Assembly (NCBI RefSeq): GCF_029168945.1
Contig: NC_083601.1
Coordinates: 23,464,160-23,528,159, forward strand
From: Cannabis sativa
Lineage: Eukaryota; Streptophyta; Magnoliopsida; Rosales; Cannabaceae
DNA length: 64,000 nucleotides
Reading direction: 5' to 3'
Of this stretch, positions 10,018 to 19,630 are shown in pieces. Below the pieces are notes generated by a model, which was given only the letters and a program-made list of their open reading frames with translations, searched no databases and was not told the DNA's origin. A program made the position numbers and the translations under genes. Positions within the stretch are counted from its first letter, which is position 1. Every line of letters starts with the position of its first letter.

Positions 10018-10826
10018 CTTCTCTTGGATACCCGCTAAATTATACTCCTTTACTACCTGATAACAAAGAGGTTCCCAAAGCCAGCAGTTTTCAAAACGAA
10101 ATTTGCGACTCCTAGAAACTATATTATGTCGAACCATATCAAGGAAAATGGGACAATGATCAGAAGAAGATACCTCAAGATTAATAAGTTTAGCCCGTGG
10201 GAACAGTTGGAGCCAACTTTCTGTCACCAAAGCACAATCTAAACGAACCTCTATCCAGTTATCGGTGCCACGACTTTTCTCCCAAGTGAACTGATGCCCC
10301 ACAATGTCTAAGTCAATTAACCCACACTCCTGAATAGTGTCCCGGAAGCCATCAACTAACCAGTTTGGGTAGGGATGTCCCCCTTTTTTGTCCTCTTGAG
10401 ATAAAACATTGTTCATGTCACCAATTACACACCAAGGAAGAGTGTTTCCATGAGCCAACGTCCGAAGTTGCTCCCAAGAAGCCCCACACAAGCTTATCTT
10501 AGACTCACCATAGAACCCCGTAAGACGCCACTCCCCAACATCACTAGGCCGAACCTCCACATCAACAAAATTTGTGGCATAGTTCAACACTTTGACTTCT
10601 TCCTTATTCTTCCATAGTAAAGCAACCCCCCACTCCTACCACATGCATCAACCGCAAACATACCTTCAAACTTCAACTTAGCTCGAACTCGCTCTAACAC
10701 ATCCTTACGACACAAAGTTTCACATAAAAAGATATAATCCGATTTCCTATGGGCCACGGTATCATATAGGAATTGTATCGCTCGTGAGTTGCCCATCCCA
10801 CGACAATTCCAACTTAATGTACTCAT
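10018..10826 (-). pseudogene. LINE ORF2 N-terminal endonuclease, frameshifted and split
   Basis: ORF2 starts with MSTLSWNCRGMGNSRAIQFL, the typical start of plant L1 apurinic-endonuclease domains. Later motifs include FLCETL, WCVIGDMNNVL, FTWEKSRG, RLDCAL and SSDHCPIFL, the last being the catalytic SDH block. The frame changes near 10620-10635, in a run of six C on the plus strand, so a 1-nt indel breaks the protein between the GRSGG segment and the following LLWKNKEE segment. At 10013-10017 it is interrupted by the Copia insertion, and it continues at 3446 downward. The enzyme would nick target DNA during LINE retrotransposition; this copy is dead. Confidence 0.85.
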
Positions 10827-12118
10827 GATGCCTGGTGGACCTGGAAACCAGCACCCACCTCGAACTCGTTTTTTGAGAGTCCATTAACATCCATATCAGC
10901 ATTATCCTCCGCATCCATGTCAACATATTCAGGCCCACCAACCCCATCTTGGTGGCGCCTTCTTTTGGACTCAGTAGAAAGCCCACGGCCTCCTTGTCCT
11001 CCATGTGGGCCGATAATTCCACCAAGGAAAAGAGAAGGTTGACATTTCCCACTTGGCACATGATTTCTAAACACAACCGACTTTCCTCTTTCATTGACAC
11101 TAGACTTGGAAACATTAGTCTTATTGCCATTATTATTCAAATTCTCATTAAGAGGAATATTCCCATCATCCACCAAATCAGGAATATCATTAACCACCTT
11201 TGACTGAGGATTATTTTCAAATTCCAAACAAGGTAACTTCCCAGTTTGCATGGTCGGCCGATCGTCCTCCTCCTCATGTCGCACCGGGGATGCATGGCCA
11301 AATTGCTCATCGAACTCCGTACCCGTACGCATATACTGAGAGCTCAATAAATAATTTTTCCTCCGTGGTTGCGCACACATAAAGCTCCCATAGGGTTTAA
11401 CGATCTCGTCCTCAAGTGTATCAAATAACTTAGGACAAAAGTTTTCCGAATGACCTATCAAATCACATATAAAGCAAAACGTCGGAGCAAATTCATATTT
11501 AAAATTGGCATAAAACCACTCACCACCCATTTTCTTAAGCTTCATTCGTCGTTTCAATGGGACATCAATGGTCACCGTCACTTTGACTCGGAGATAATCC
11601 CGCCAAAGACCATTATAGTTCTTAGTATCTGATTCAATAAATGATCCAATGTAGTTTGCAGCTGTAGAGACAATCTTCTCCGTCATAAATCCCGTAGAAA
11701 GGCCATGAAGCTGTACCCACATATCAAGTTGATTAAGCCTTACAGCCTTCGGATCTCCACCTCGTGGAACTCTACCAAATATCAATGGTAGCCGATTGAA
11801 AGTCCAAGGACTGCCATTGATAACACGCTTGATATCGATCTCATGGTAAAACTGAAATAGGAAAAGGTTCGGCCCCAATTCCTTGACAAACAAGCCTTTG
11901 CCCGGCTTCCACAACCCAACCAACGTGTGTTTCATAGCTTCGAAATCTATCGATCTCGCATTCAAAAACCTCCCCACCAAACACCAACGATCGTCCACCA
12001 GAATCGCCTCCTCAACGTCGTCCTCAATCTCGAAACCACATTTTTCCTCATCATCCAATTCTATATGCCCGTACTGATACTCCATGTCATCCATGGTTGT
12101 ACTAGTCGAAGCCATCAA
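10823..12118 (-). CDS. LINE ORF1, DUF4283 and CCHC zinc knuckle protein, 431 aa
   Basis: This is the first ORF of the split LINE. The N-terminal half (about residues 35-190) has the DUF4283 pattern of plant L1 ORF1 proteins (LVGRFLNARSIDFEAMKHTL, WKPGKG, SPWTFNRLPLIFGR, MWVQLHGL). A CX2CX4HX4C knuckle lies at residues 215-228 (CFICDLIGHSENFC). Such proteins bind the element RNA. The stop TGA overlaps the ORF2 start by four bases (ATGA, 10823-10826), which suggests coupled termination-reinitiation. The frame is intact, but ORF2 is ruined, so this copy cannot move on its own. Host expression of the ORF is uncertain. Confidence 0.85.
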   Translation of the reverse strand: MMASTSTTMDDMEYQYGHIELDDEEKCGFEIEDDVEEAILVDDRWCLVGRFLNARSIDFEAMKHTLVGLWKPGKGLFVKELGPNLFLFQFYHEIDIKRVINGSPWTFNRLPLIFGRVPRGGDPKAVRLNQLDMWVQLHGLSTGFMTEKIVSTAANYIGSFIESDTKNYNGLWRDYLRVKVTVTIDVPLKRRMKLKKMGGEWFYANFKYEFAPTFCFICDLIGHSENFCPKLFDTLEDEIVKPYGSFMCAQPRRKNYLLSSQYMRTGTEFDEQFGHASPVRHEEEDDRPTMQTGKLPCLEFENNPQSKVVNDIPDLVDDGNIPLNENLNNNGNKTNVSKSSVNERGKSVVFRNHVPSGKCQPSLFLGGIIGPHGGQGGRGLSTESKRRRHQDGVGGPEYVDMDAEDNADMDVNGLSKNEFEVGAGFQVHQAS

Positions 12119-12350
12119 AACCAGAAAAACAACCCCAGAACCCGAGAAAATTCAATCCAAAAACGCAACCCTGAACCTTCTGGAAACCTATGAGAAGCGA
12201 CGATAGAACCTACACACTCGACGCCATGCTCCACCGGTGAAAACGCAACAAACGGAACAATAGAACAATCCAGTCGCAAGAACCAGTCACAGACGCAGAA
12301 AAAACCTTCGAAAAACTAGAGAGAAACTTTCACACATGCCAGCTGGCAAG
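12119..12350 (-). mobile_element. Probable LINE 5' UTR
   Basis: Sequence upstream of LINE ORF1 is clearly less AT-rich than the flank beyond about 12350 (for example GACGCCATGCTCCACCGG) and holds no open frame. The change in base composition near 12350 is taken as the approximate 5' end of the LINE. I saw no target duplication, since the 3' end of the LINE is missing. Confidence 0.5.
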
Positions 12351-12568
12351 ACTCATTTTAAATCAAATTAAATTATTATATATATATATTAGTTTTTAGT
12401 CATAGAGAAAATAAAAAAATAAAAAAAAAAAGACATGAATTAGCTAGTATAAAGAGTTTGGTCATATACATACATTTCAATGCCTTTAGGATTTTTTTCA
12501 AATGAGACATTTTGTGACATGCTTAATCAAAATGGGAAATGGGTTGTTTGAAAACAACATTTTGATAA
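12351..12568. other. AT-rich spacer, 3' flank of the pseudokinase gene
   Basis: Short low-complexity sequence with (TA)n at about 12375 and an A run near 12420. It probably contains the 3' UTR and poly(A) signal of the minus-strand receptor-like gene that ends at 12569. Confidence 0.5.
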
Positions 12569-15022
12569 TCAAGGCAGATGTATTGAATCAGGAGACATAG
12601 ATATCATCTGAAGAAGGCTCGAGTTTGAGAAAGTTTCTTCCAAAGCAGGAACTCTTTTACTCCCACCACCATAACCACCTCCATCAACTCCATCAGATCT
12701 TGTTATGTGTCCCAATTCTCTAGCCACATCAACCATTCCAAGCTTACCATCCCCACCAAAAAGCAAGCATCTTGTGGCCAAGTCTGCAACTATCTCAATC
12801 TGTTCTCTACCACAACTCGGTTCTTCATGGTAGTAAAGAAATGGATCAACTATCTCTTCTAGCTTCCCTGTTCTTATTTTCTGTAATGCCACGTTTGGTA
12901 CTAACTCCAATTTATTTGACCCTGCAATGATTTGAAGAAGAACTATGCCTAAATCACACACATCATTCTTCTGAAACTTGAAATTTTCATGGCTCTTTTG
13001 TGTATCTCGGGGAGTTGGGAATAAAACACCGAATCCCGCAATCTTGACTGAGAAGTTTTCATCTAGAAAGATGGAACCTGGTTTGATATCACGGTGGAAT
13101 ATGGGAGGAGAGATCTCATAGTGAAGGAATGAAAGAATGTTAGCTGTTTCAGCAGCAATATTGAGTCTTTTTGGCCATTCAAGACCTGTTTTTGGCTCTC
13201 TCTTTTGGTGTAAATGTTCTTCTAAAGTGCCATTTGAAGGGTACTCGTACACTACTAATGGCATATAGGCTAAGTCAATACAACAGCCAAGAAGACGAGC
13301 CATGTTACGGTGTAGAACAGCAGATAAGACCTCAATTTGAGACAGGACTTGCATTAAGTCTCTTTCATTTTCGCATTGTATTTTGTGGACAGCAATGTGT
13401 GATCCATCAGCAAGGACACCCGCGTACATTGGTCCATTGGCACCATCTACTAGTTTTCTAGCCTCTTCGAATCCTTTTGTGGCTTCTTCTAGCTCATGGT
13501 ATGCGAATAGCCGAGTTGTACAAGCTTTTCGAAATGAAACACTGTCATGGAAATGAGATTTGTTGGTGTCAAATGAGTCGAGCTTCACTGGACGTTTTAG
13601 TAGGCAAAAGAGTGCAATGAAAGAGGCAACAATGAAACCAGATGAAAGAACTCCTGCAAGGTGTAAAAAAAAATGTGACCACAATATTTTCTTACAAAAC
13701 TATTGCATGATATCAAAACTTATACATTCATGTGTTAGTAAGACATCATAGTTGGTTTTGAGGTTTTGAGCTGTGACCCAATATGCCTTATCATATTTTT
13801 CATTTTATACTATGAATTCTTTTACTTGAATTTTAAACTATTGCATATAAAAGTGTCTCATATATCAACTAACTTATAAAATTGTAAATATACTTCATTT
13901 ATTGTCAATTAATTTTGAGATGACACCCCTTATCGTAACTTTCCTTCTATTAGTATGAAACTTTTCATTCTCTTACTTTCTAATTACATTTCATACTCAA
14001 ATTTAGTGCACATGTGCATATTTTTTTAGGTCACTTACCACCTATAATCACAAGTTTCTTGTCACCGTGTCTTTTGTTGATGCACTCATTTCCGTACACT
14101 TCCTTCCTGTCTTTGATGCATGCTGTGTCAAACAAATTGTAACCAAAACATATTGATGAGACAGCTCAAACACAAATTCATAAGAGCTAATTTTATATCA
14201 CACAACAAAACAAGAAAGCTACTCACATATTAAGCACCCTTTCCCTTTAGCAAAACCATCTCCAACAAACCCATCTTGACACAAACACCTCACCCCTGCT
14301 TTGACAGCCGTGGCATTAGCAATATAAGCATTGGCAGCACAAACAGCACTGGACAAGTTCTTTGGAATCGCCCATTCGAGCTTAACCCCGCGCTTTGCCG
14401 AGTTTGTTGAGGTTCTGAGAACAACCCAGCTGGAGAATCCTCTGCAGCCAAACTTGGAAAACACTGAAAACTTGTCTCCAAGACGCCAAACGCTGTGATC
14501 AGACAAGGGATAGCAACAAGCAGGGGAAGTAGTCCCACTTCCATCACAACCAGGCAAGTCAATGGCTTCACATTCAGCTTTGCACAAAGAAGAGTCCTCA
14601 CAATCATACAACCCAAGGACATTTTCAGAAGACACTGCATAGTTGTCGTTTTCCTCAAAACCAAAGGAGTTGAGATCATTGTACTGACGACATGAAGAGG
14701 AACCAGGTCCAGGAAAGTTCACTAGTAAACCATCAGAGTAAAATTCAACAACTCTGTACTTTTGAGAGCCTATGTTGAGAAAAAGGGTTGTTGAATTCAC
14801 ACAAGTGAGTTGAAAAGCATTAGTGTTAGAGGCCACCACCCCACAAGAAGTGTTCAAGTGAAATGGAAATGGGATTTTGAGCTCTCCACACGTGTCGTTA
14901 CACTCATTTAGAACCAGAGCAGGTTCTGCTATAAATTGTCGTTCATGGAGAGAATGAGATATGGCAAAGTCAGCAATCAATCTGAGAAGAAGGATAAAGA
15001 AAGTCAGAAGCCAAGGGAACAT
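12569..15022 (-). CDS. WAK-like receptor pseudokinase (At2g46850-like), 3 exons, 654 aa
   Basis: Three exons join in phase: 15022-14227, 14122-14039 and 13653-12569, with GTGAGT and GTAAGT donors. The protein has a signal peptide (about 1-22), a cysteine-rich wall-associated-kinase type ectodomain (CNDTCGELKIPFPF, later CLCQDGFVGDGF), one membrane segment (294-312) and a WAKL14-like kinase domain. The catalytic residues are lost. The VAxK lysine is His (residue 383, IAVHKI). HRDIKPxN is HRDIKPGS (Ser 487). DFG is GFG (Gly 500). The activation segment lacks a GT/SxGYxxPE motif. It is therefore expected to signal without phosphotransfer, as a scaffold or co-receptor at the plasma membrane. Arabidopsis At2g46850 is annotated as a probably inactive kinase of this type, and I take this as its likely orthologue. 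All frames are open, so this is not a decayed gene. Confidence 0.88.
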
Positions 15023-15460
15023 TGCCAGTGAAAATTAAAAAAAAAAAAAAAAAGTTTTGACTGTGGAAATTATTTTTCTGAAAATGAAAGTGAGAAGAAG
15101 AGCAATGAATGCAGGGTAGTAGCTTGGTCATAGAATACGTACATAATAATGTCTTAAACAAAACAATGCTTATAAGAGAGGTGTGATAGAGTACCATAGA
15201 GCACACACAATGTTGGCAAGGACTGCAGCCTACAATCTGCCACGTCAAGTGGGACCATAATCAGATGATGACGTGGCAAGATCGTAGAGGTATTGGGGTG
15301 TTGAGGGAAGGCTTTGAAGTTGGGGAAAGTGAAGAAGATTGGTCTGGGAAATGGGGTACAGTTCGTACTATATAATATTACATAGAATGGCGTGAACTTG
15401 GTGAGCGTGGCGGAGATGTGTGAGCACTTCAACTCAGTGTAGTAGTGGCTCTTAGTAGAA
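15023..15460 (-). promoter_or_regulatory. Upstream region of the pseudokinase gene
   Basis: This is the 5' flank of the minus-strand gene. An A(n) run lies near 15037-15053. A minus-strand TATAAG sequence near 15170-15176, about 150 bp before the ATG, is a possible TATA box. Short frames here have no coding features. The promoter call rests on position only. Confidence 0.4.
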
Positions 15461-17050
15461 TTAAATTAATTTACAATAATATTGTCAATTTGCATGGCCT
15501 TCGAGACTTGGTATAATAACAATGCATATTACGTTGAACGAATAAGCTAATATATAAATATACTACATGTAAAGATATAAAAATATATGTAATATATTAG
15601 TCTATAAGCATAGTTTGAGAGTTACGGAATGTCAGATCTATAATATAAAAGCCATTTTTTAGTACGTTATTATATTATATGCACGTAAGGTGCCACAAAT
15701 TTGAGAGTTATACATTTGTTGTGGGTGCCATCTGTGCTTATAAAAACAAAGTTGGGTATGCTTTACTTTTGGTCTTATCATTCCCAATGAAGAGAAATGT
15801 ATATATAAATATATGAGAAGAGAAGCAAATGTTATCGACTCGAGCACTATATACTATACTATATACCTCCTCGGTAATGTTGTATATATGTAACCTAGAT
15901 ACGAGAAATGCTATTACGTGGTGTCTAATATTTAATATTCTTATTCGTCAAATTAAGTATTAAATATTACACTTAAGAAATATAAATCACTAATTAGGTG
16001 ATACATACTTTATCCAATAGATACTTTTGAGATATATATCCTTAATTTGTAGGGTCGCTTTGAGTTGAAACAGTCTATAAGCAAAAAAAAAATGGCACTT
16101 ACTATAAAAAAAATGATATTTTAAAATTAAATTAAAAATATATATTTTTTAAAACGTATTTTTTTTTATTTGGACCCTTAAAATGAGTAGACCCTGAACG
16201 CGGCCCTAACCCGCTTATGTTTAAAACCGACCCTACTAATTTGGTACGTGGTGAGGTCTTATTGGCGTGTAACTTAAAAGGACAGTTTGAGTAGTTATAG
16301 ATATATAGATTGTATGTGAATGAGTACTGAGTTGGAAATATAACATCCTACGTGGACTCGTGTACTTGGAGTAACTAAAGCTAAAAGGGTACGTAATAAT
16401 AGGTTAATACTTAATAGAAGTAAAAATCGAGGGAAGAGAAGTCTTCCTTGGACTGAATGATGCTCATAGGCATCTGTGGTACACAACTAAAATAATATAT
16501 GGAGAAACATAATATTGAGAGTTTTGTTTGATATATATATATTTTTTGTAACATCAGAAATAAGATTTGTTGCTAGCTGATACAAAAAGATGTGTTATTA
16601 ATGTGAAGTTTATTTTATTGCGCTGCAGTTTCAGTTGAAAACCTTTAAAATGTATACAAACAGTACCTCAAATAAAATTAAATGAAATGATCTAACTGAA
16701 AAGCTAGCAAAAATCATTTCATTAAAATTATAAATAGTAATTTATCATTTAGAATATGAAAAGAATAGAATTCTCTCTAAATTGTTACTGATTGAAGCAT
16801 TATTGCAAAACAACTAACACACAAGAGTATCAATTTATATACTCTATTCAATATACCACCAATGATAACAAAAAACTAAAGAAACGAAGAAGTTAACACC
16901 TAACCTCTAAAACAAACTAACTAACTTCTCTAACTAACATTAACCGTTGCTTAACAAACTCTTCAACATCCTCTCTCAACTCGAAGAAGGATACTCTAGA
17001 GAGAGCTTGTGACATAAGAAATTAAATTTTGGCAGAGTTAGAAGTTTTCT
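15461..17050. other. AT-rich intergenic DNA without a recognised gene
   Basis: The sequence holds TA-rich stretches, short A and T runs and a few frames under 65 codons with no family features. Parts near 15900-16050 (AGAAATGCTATTACGTGG and following) look like old repeat sequence. I could not define ends or a class. Confidence 0.5.
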
Positions 17051-17880
17051 ACAGATGATTGTCCATCTGTTGGTATATAGGAAATTGTGATTTTATGCTG
17101 TGAAACTAAACATAGTGAACATAGTGAACATCTACTTCAATGTACTTGGTCCTTGAGTGAAAAATGAGATTAGAGGCATGTTGTTGGGCACCCTAATTAT
17201 CACACCAAATGATAGGGGTAGCAAGAGGTATAATGCCAAATTCTTTCAGAATGGAAAAAATCCAAACTACTTCAATAGCAGTAGAAGGTAGAGATCGATA
17301 TTCAGATTATGTACTTGAGCGAGCAACATTTGCTTGTTTCTTTGAACCCCCATGTTATTATATTGGATCCAAACATAACACAATATCAAGTAGTAGATTT
17401 TTGATCATCTAGATTGTAGGCCCAATCTGCATCAAAATAACCTTCCAATGTGAGATGTTGTGTTAGTTTGAAGACAAGGTCAAGATGAATGGTTCCTTTG
17501 ATATATCTTAGAACACGTTTGCAAGCAATTCAGTGTGCATTTGTTGGTTGTTGCATATATTGGCTAAGTTTATTGATGGCATAAAACAAATCTGGCTTTG
17601 TCAATGTGAGGTATTGCAGAGATTCAATAGTACATTTTATAGAGAGTTAGATCATGAAAAAGTGCACTACCTGAGATAGCAAGCTTATGGCCAAGAGATA
17701 TAATAGTAGTGCAAATCTTGGCATCTTCCATGTTTATTTTCCTTAATATTTCTTTAGCATATTGAGCTTGATTGAGATAAAGAGTTGATTGTTCTTGGGT
17801 TGCTGGAAAATCTAAGAAAAAGATGACTGACCCCATAGCTTTTAAGGCAAACTAGTATCTTTTCCTGCAATTATCATGTT
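17050..17880 (-). pseudogene. Copia polyprotein relic: RT end and RNase H
   Basis: Minus-strand frames carry the tail of a Copia reverse transcriptase and its RNase H in order. From high to low coordinates: a MIIAGKDTSL block, LYLNQAQYAKEILRK (17.78 kb), [11 protein letters not shown] and [14 protein letters not shown] (about 17.55 kb), GYFDADWA and a QKST block (about 17.43 kb), KKQANVARSST (about 17.33 kb), IIWCDN and TKYIEVDVHYVH (about 17.12 kb). Several stops and shifts break it and no LTRs flank it. It is an old fragment. Confidence 0.8.
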
Positions 17881-18738
17881 GCTGACATCGCTTTTAGCCA
17901 ACGATAGTGAGTTAAATTAAAATGATTGAAATAACAAATATGAATAATGTAAAGTAAAGAAAATGATTTCTTACCAAAAAAAAAAAAATTAAAATGATTA
18001 AGAATGATTGAAATAACAAATATGAATAATGGAAAGTAAAGAAAATACGAGAATTATAAAGGCCCGACCCCTTAATGATGGTAACTACTCTCCCTTAGTT
18101 GTATTGACTTATGAGTAGATGAACAAGAAAACCTTGATCTTTCTCGAAAGCTCTTACAGTGATCTCTGAGTATTTTACTCTTAAATCTAGATTTCTCTCA
18201 TGAGTTTTCTCTGAATGAAATTCGTGTCCTTGAATGATGAGATGAGTCCACGATGAGTCCATTTTTGTCTTATAAATATGATCAATTTATGTATTAATAT
18301 TCTTAAATTGATTCTTTAAATTATTGATTAATGTAATTTTTTTTTAATATTTTAAAGACTAATCATGCATTTAGAGTCATTTGGAGGGATGTTAGCATAT
18401 TTTGGTAGAAAATAGTGGAAGTCGGCGAGCTCAGTTTTACAAGACAAAGCTTAATTACAAATTTTGACAACCTTAGATGCAGAACTAGACTTGGAGCTCA
18501 ACATAAAAGTTTTAGATCTCATTCTTAGCTTTCCAGAACATCTTAAATCGTCCAATTCGGAGTTGTAATGAAGAAGTTATGGCCAAAATACTAATCAGTA
18601 GCGTTGTACTTATATTTTTTTAAAAAAATAATAAAAAATTCCTAATTCTAAGGGGATTCATCTATCTTTTCAAGCACTATAAATAGAATCTTTTAGGCTG
18701 GAATTAAAGAATTCTAAAGCTACAAAATAGAGAGAGAA

Positions 18739-18742
<4 letters not shown>
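17881..18742. repeat. Intergenic DNA with a short direct duplication and old LTR-like sequence
   Basis: A segment of about 45 bp (AATGATTGAAATAACAAATATG and on to GTAAAGAAAAT) occurs near 17922 and again near 18003, with 1-2 mismatches. From about 18380 the sequence resembles Ty3/gypsy LTR text (TTTCCAGAACATCTTAAATCG, CCAATTCGGAGTTGTAATGAAG). I could not find its ends. No gene seen. Confidence 0.45.

Positions 18743-18822
<80 letters not shown>
18743..18822. repeat. (AG)40 microsatellite
   Basis: An uninterrupted AG dinucleotide tract of about 80 bp. On the minus strand it reads as a Ser-Leu repeat frame, which is not a gene. Length is likely polymorphic and may be assembly-sensitive. Confidence 0.97.
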
Positions 18823-18823
<1 letters not shown>

Positions 18824-19159
18824 AAGGAAGAGACAGATCGAGATCGCGACTTCGAAGTGTTCTTCATTATAATTCTTTTCTTCTCCTTAAACTCTTATTA
18901 TTTATTATGATTATCATTATAATGTCTAGTTGTGAGTAGTTTCCTTTTACTTAAGAATTATTTCAAAACCCGAGGCATAAATTCTTAATTATATTATTGA
19001 ATGTTAATTTCTATTTTTCATTAGATATCAAATTGCTTCTATGCTTCTATGTTCAATGTCATGATTATTATTTTAATCTTGTTTAGATGGCCACTAAATT
19101 AGGTTTTACTTTAATCTACCGTCATCTTAAGATTATTATTCACCTAATAGTCTAGGATT

Positions 19160-19424
19160 CACTACAAGAAAAGATAGTAGTAGGGGCGACAAAAGTTGCC
19201 CCTAAAAACCTTTATAATCGTCCCTAAAATGTATTAGGGACGACAAGTTGCCACTAACATGTCGCTATTAATACTTCATCCCTAATGCTCCTTTTTAGAG
19301 GCGACAAAATAAGAATAATAATTTAGGGACGACTAATGAATATCGTCCCTAATGATAGGTTATTAGAGGCAATTATTTGTCGCCCCTAAAATTATCGCCC
19401 CTAATACTATCTTTTGTTGTAGTG
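19160..19424. mobile_element. CACTA-type MITE, 265 bp, TSD ATT
   Basis: The ends are CACTACAAGAAAAGATAG and CTATCTTTTGTTGTAGTG, an inverted repeat of the CACTA (En/Spm) superfamily, flanked by ATT at 19157-19159 and 19425-19427. Inside, a GGGGCGACAA/TTGTCGCCCC-type motif recurs in both orientations (for example AGGGACGAC and GTCCCTAA units), which looks like subterminal transposase-binding repeats. It is too short to code for protein and must be moved in trans. Confidence 0.92.
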
Positions 19425-19630
19425 ATTCTAAGTGTGTGATAAATTGCAATTTTTAATTGTGATGAAAAATAGAACCTAGGTTAAATAAATTATATGTTTC
19501 ATTAATTTGTTGCATAGATTAATCTATCTCCACAAATCTCAAAGCTTTATCTAAGTTAAGTAAATTGCATGCTTCGTAAATAGTTAATTATTGAGCGCTT
19601 TGCCTTGATTACATACAATAGGGAGATTGA
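19425..19630. other. Short AT-rich spacer between MITE and solo LTR
   Basis: No gene. Together with sequence before 19157 and after 21518 it reads as one older repeat into which the CACTA MITE and the solo LTR inserted. The first copy of the ATTGA duplication is at 19626-19630. Confidence 0.5.

Noticed and set aside
10949..11203. Several plus-strand frames over 10.9-12.2 kb
   Set aside because: They are antisense to the well-supported LINE ORF1 and have no domain features.
15154..15432. Minus-strand frames upstream of the pseudokinase
   Set aside because: They lie in the gene's own 5' flank, have no features, and the signal peptide start at 15022 is clear.
18670..18867. Ser-Leu repeat frame on the minus strand
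   Set aside because: It is a translation of the (AG)n microsatellite.
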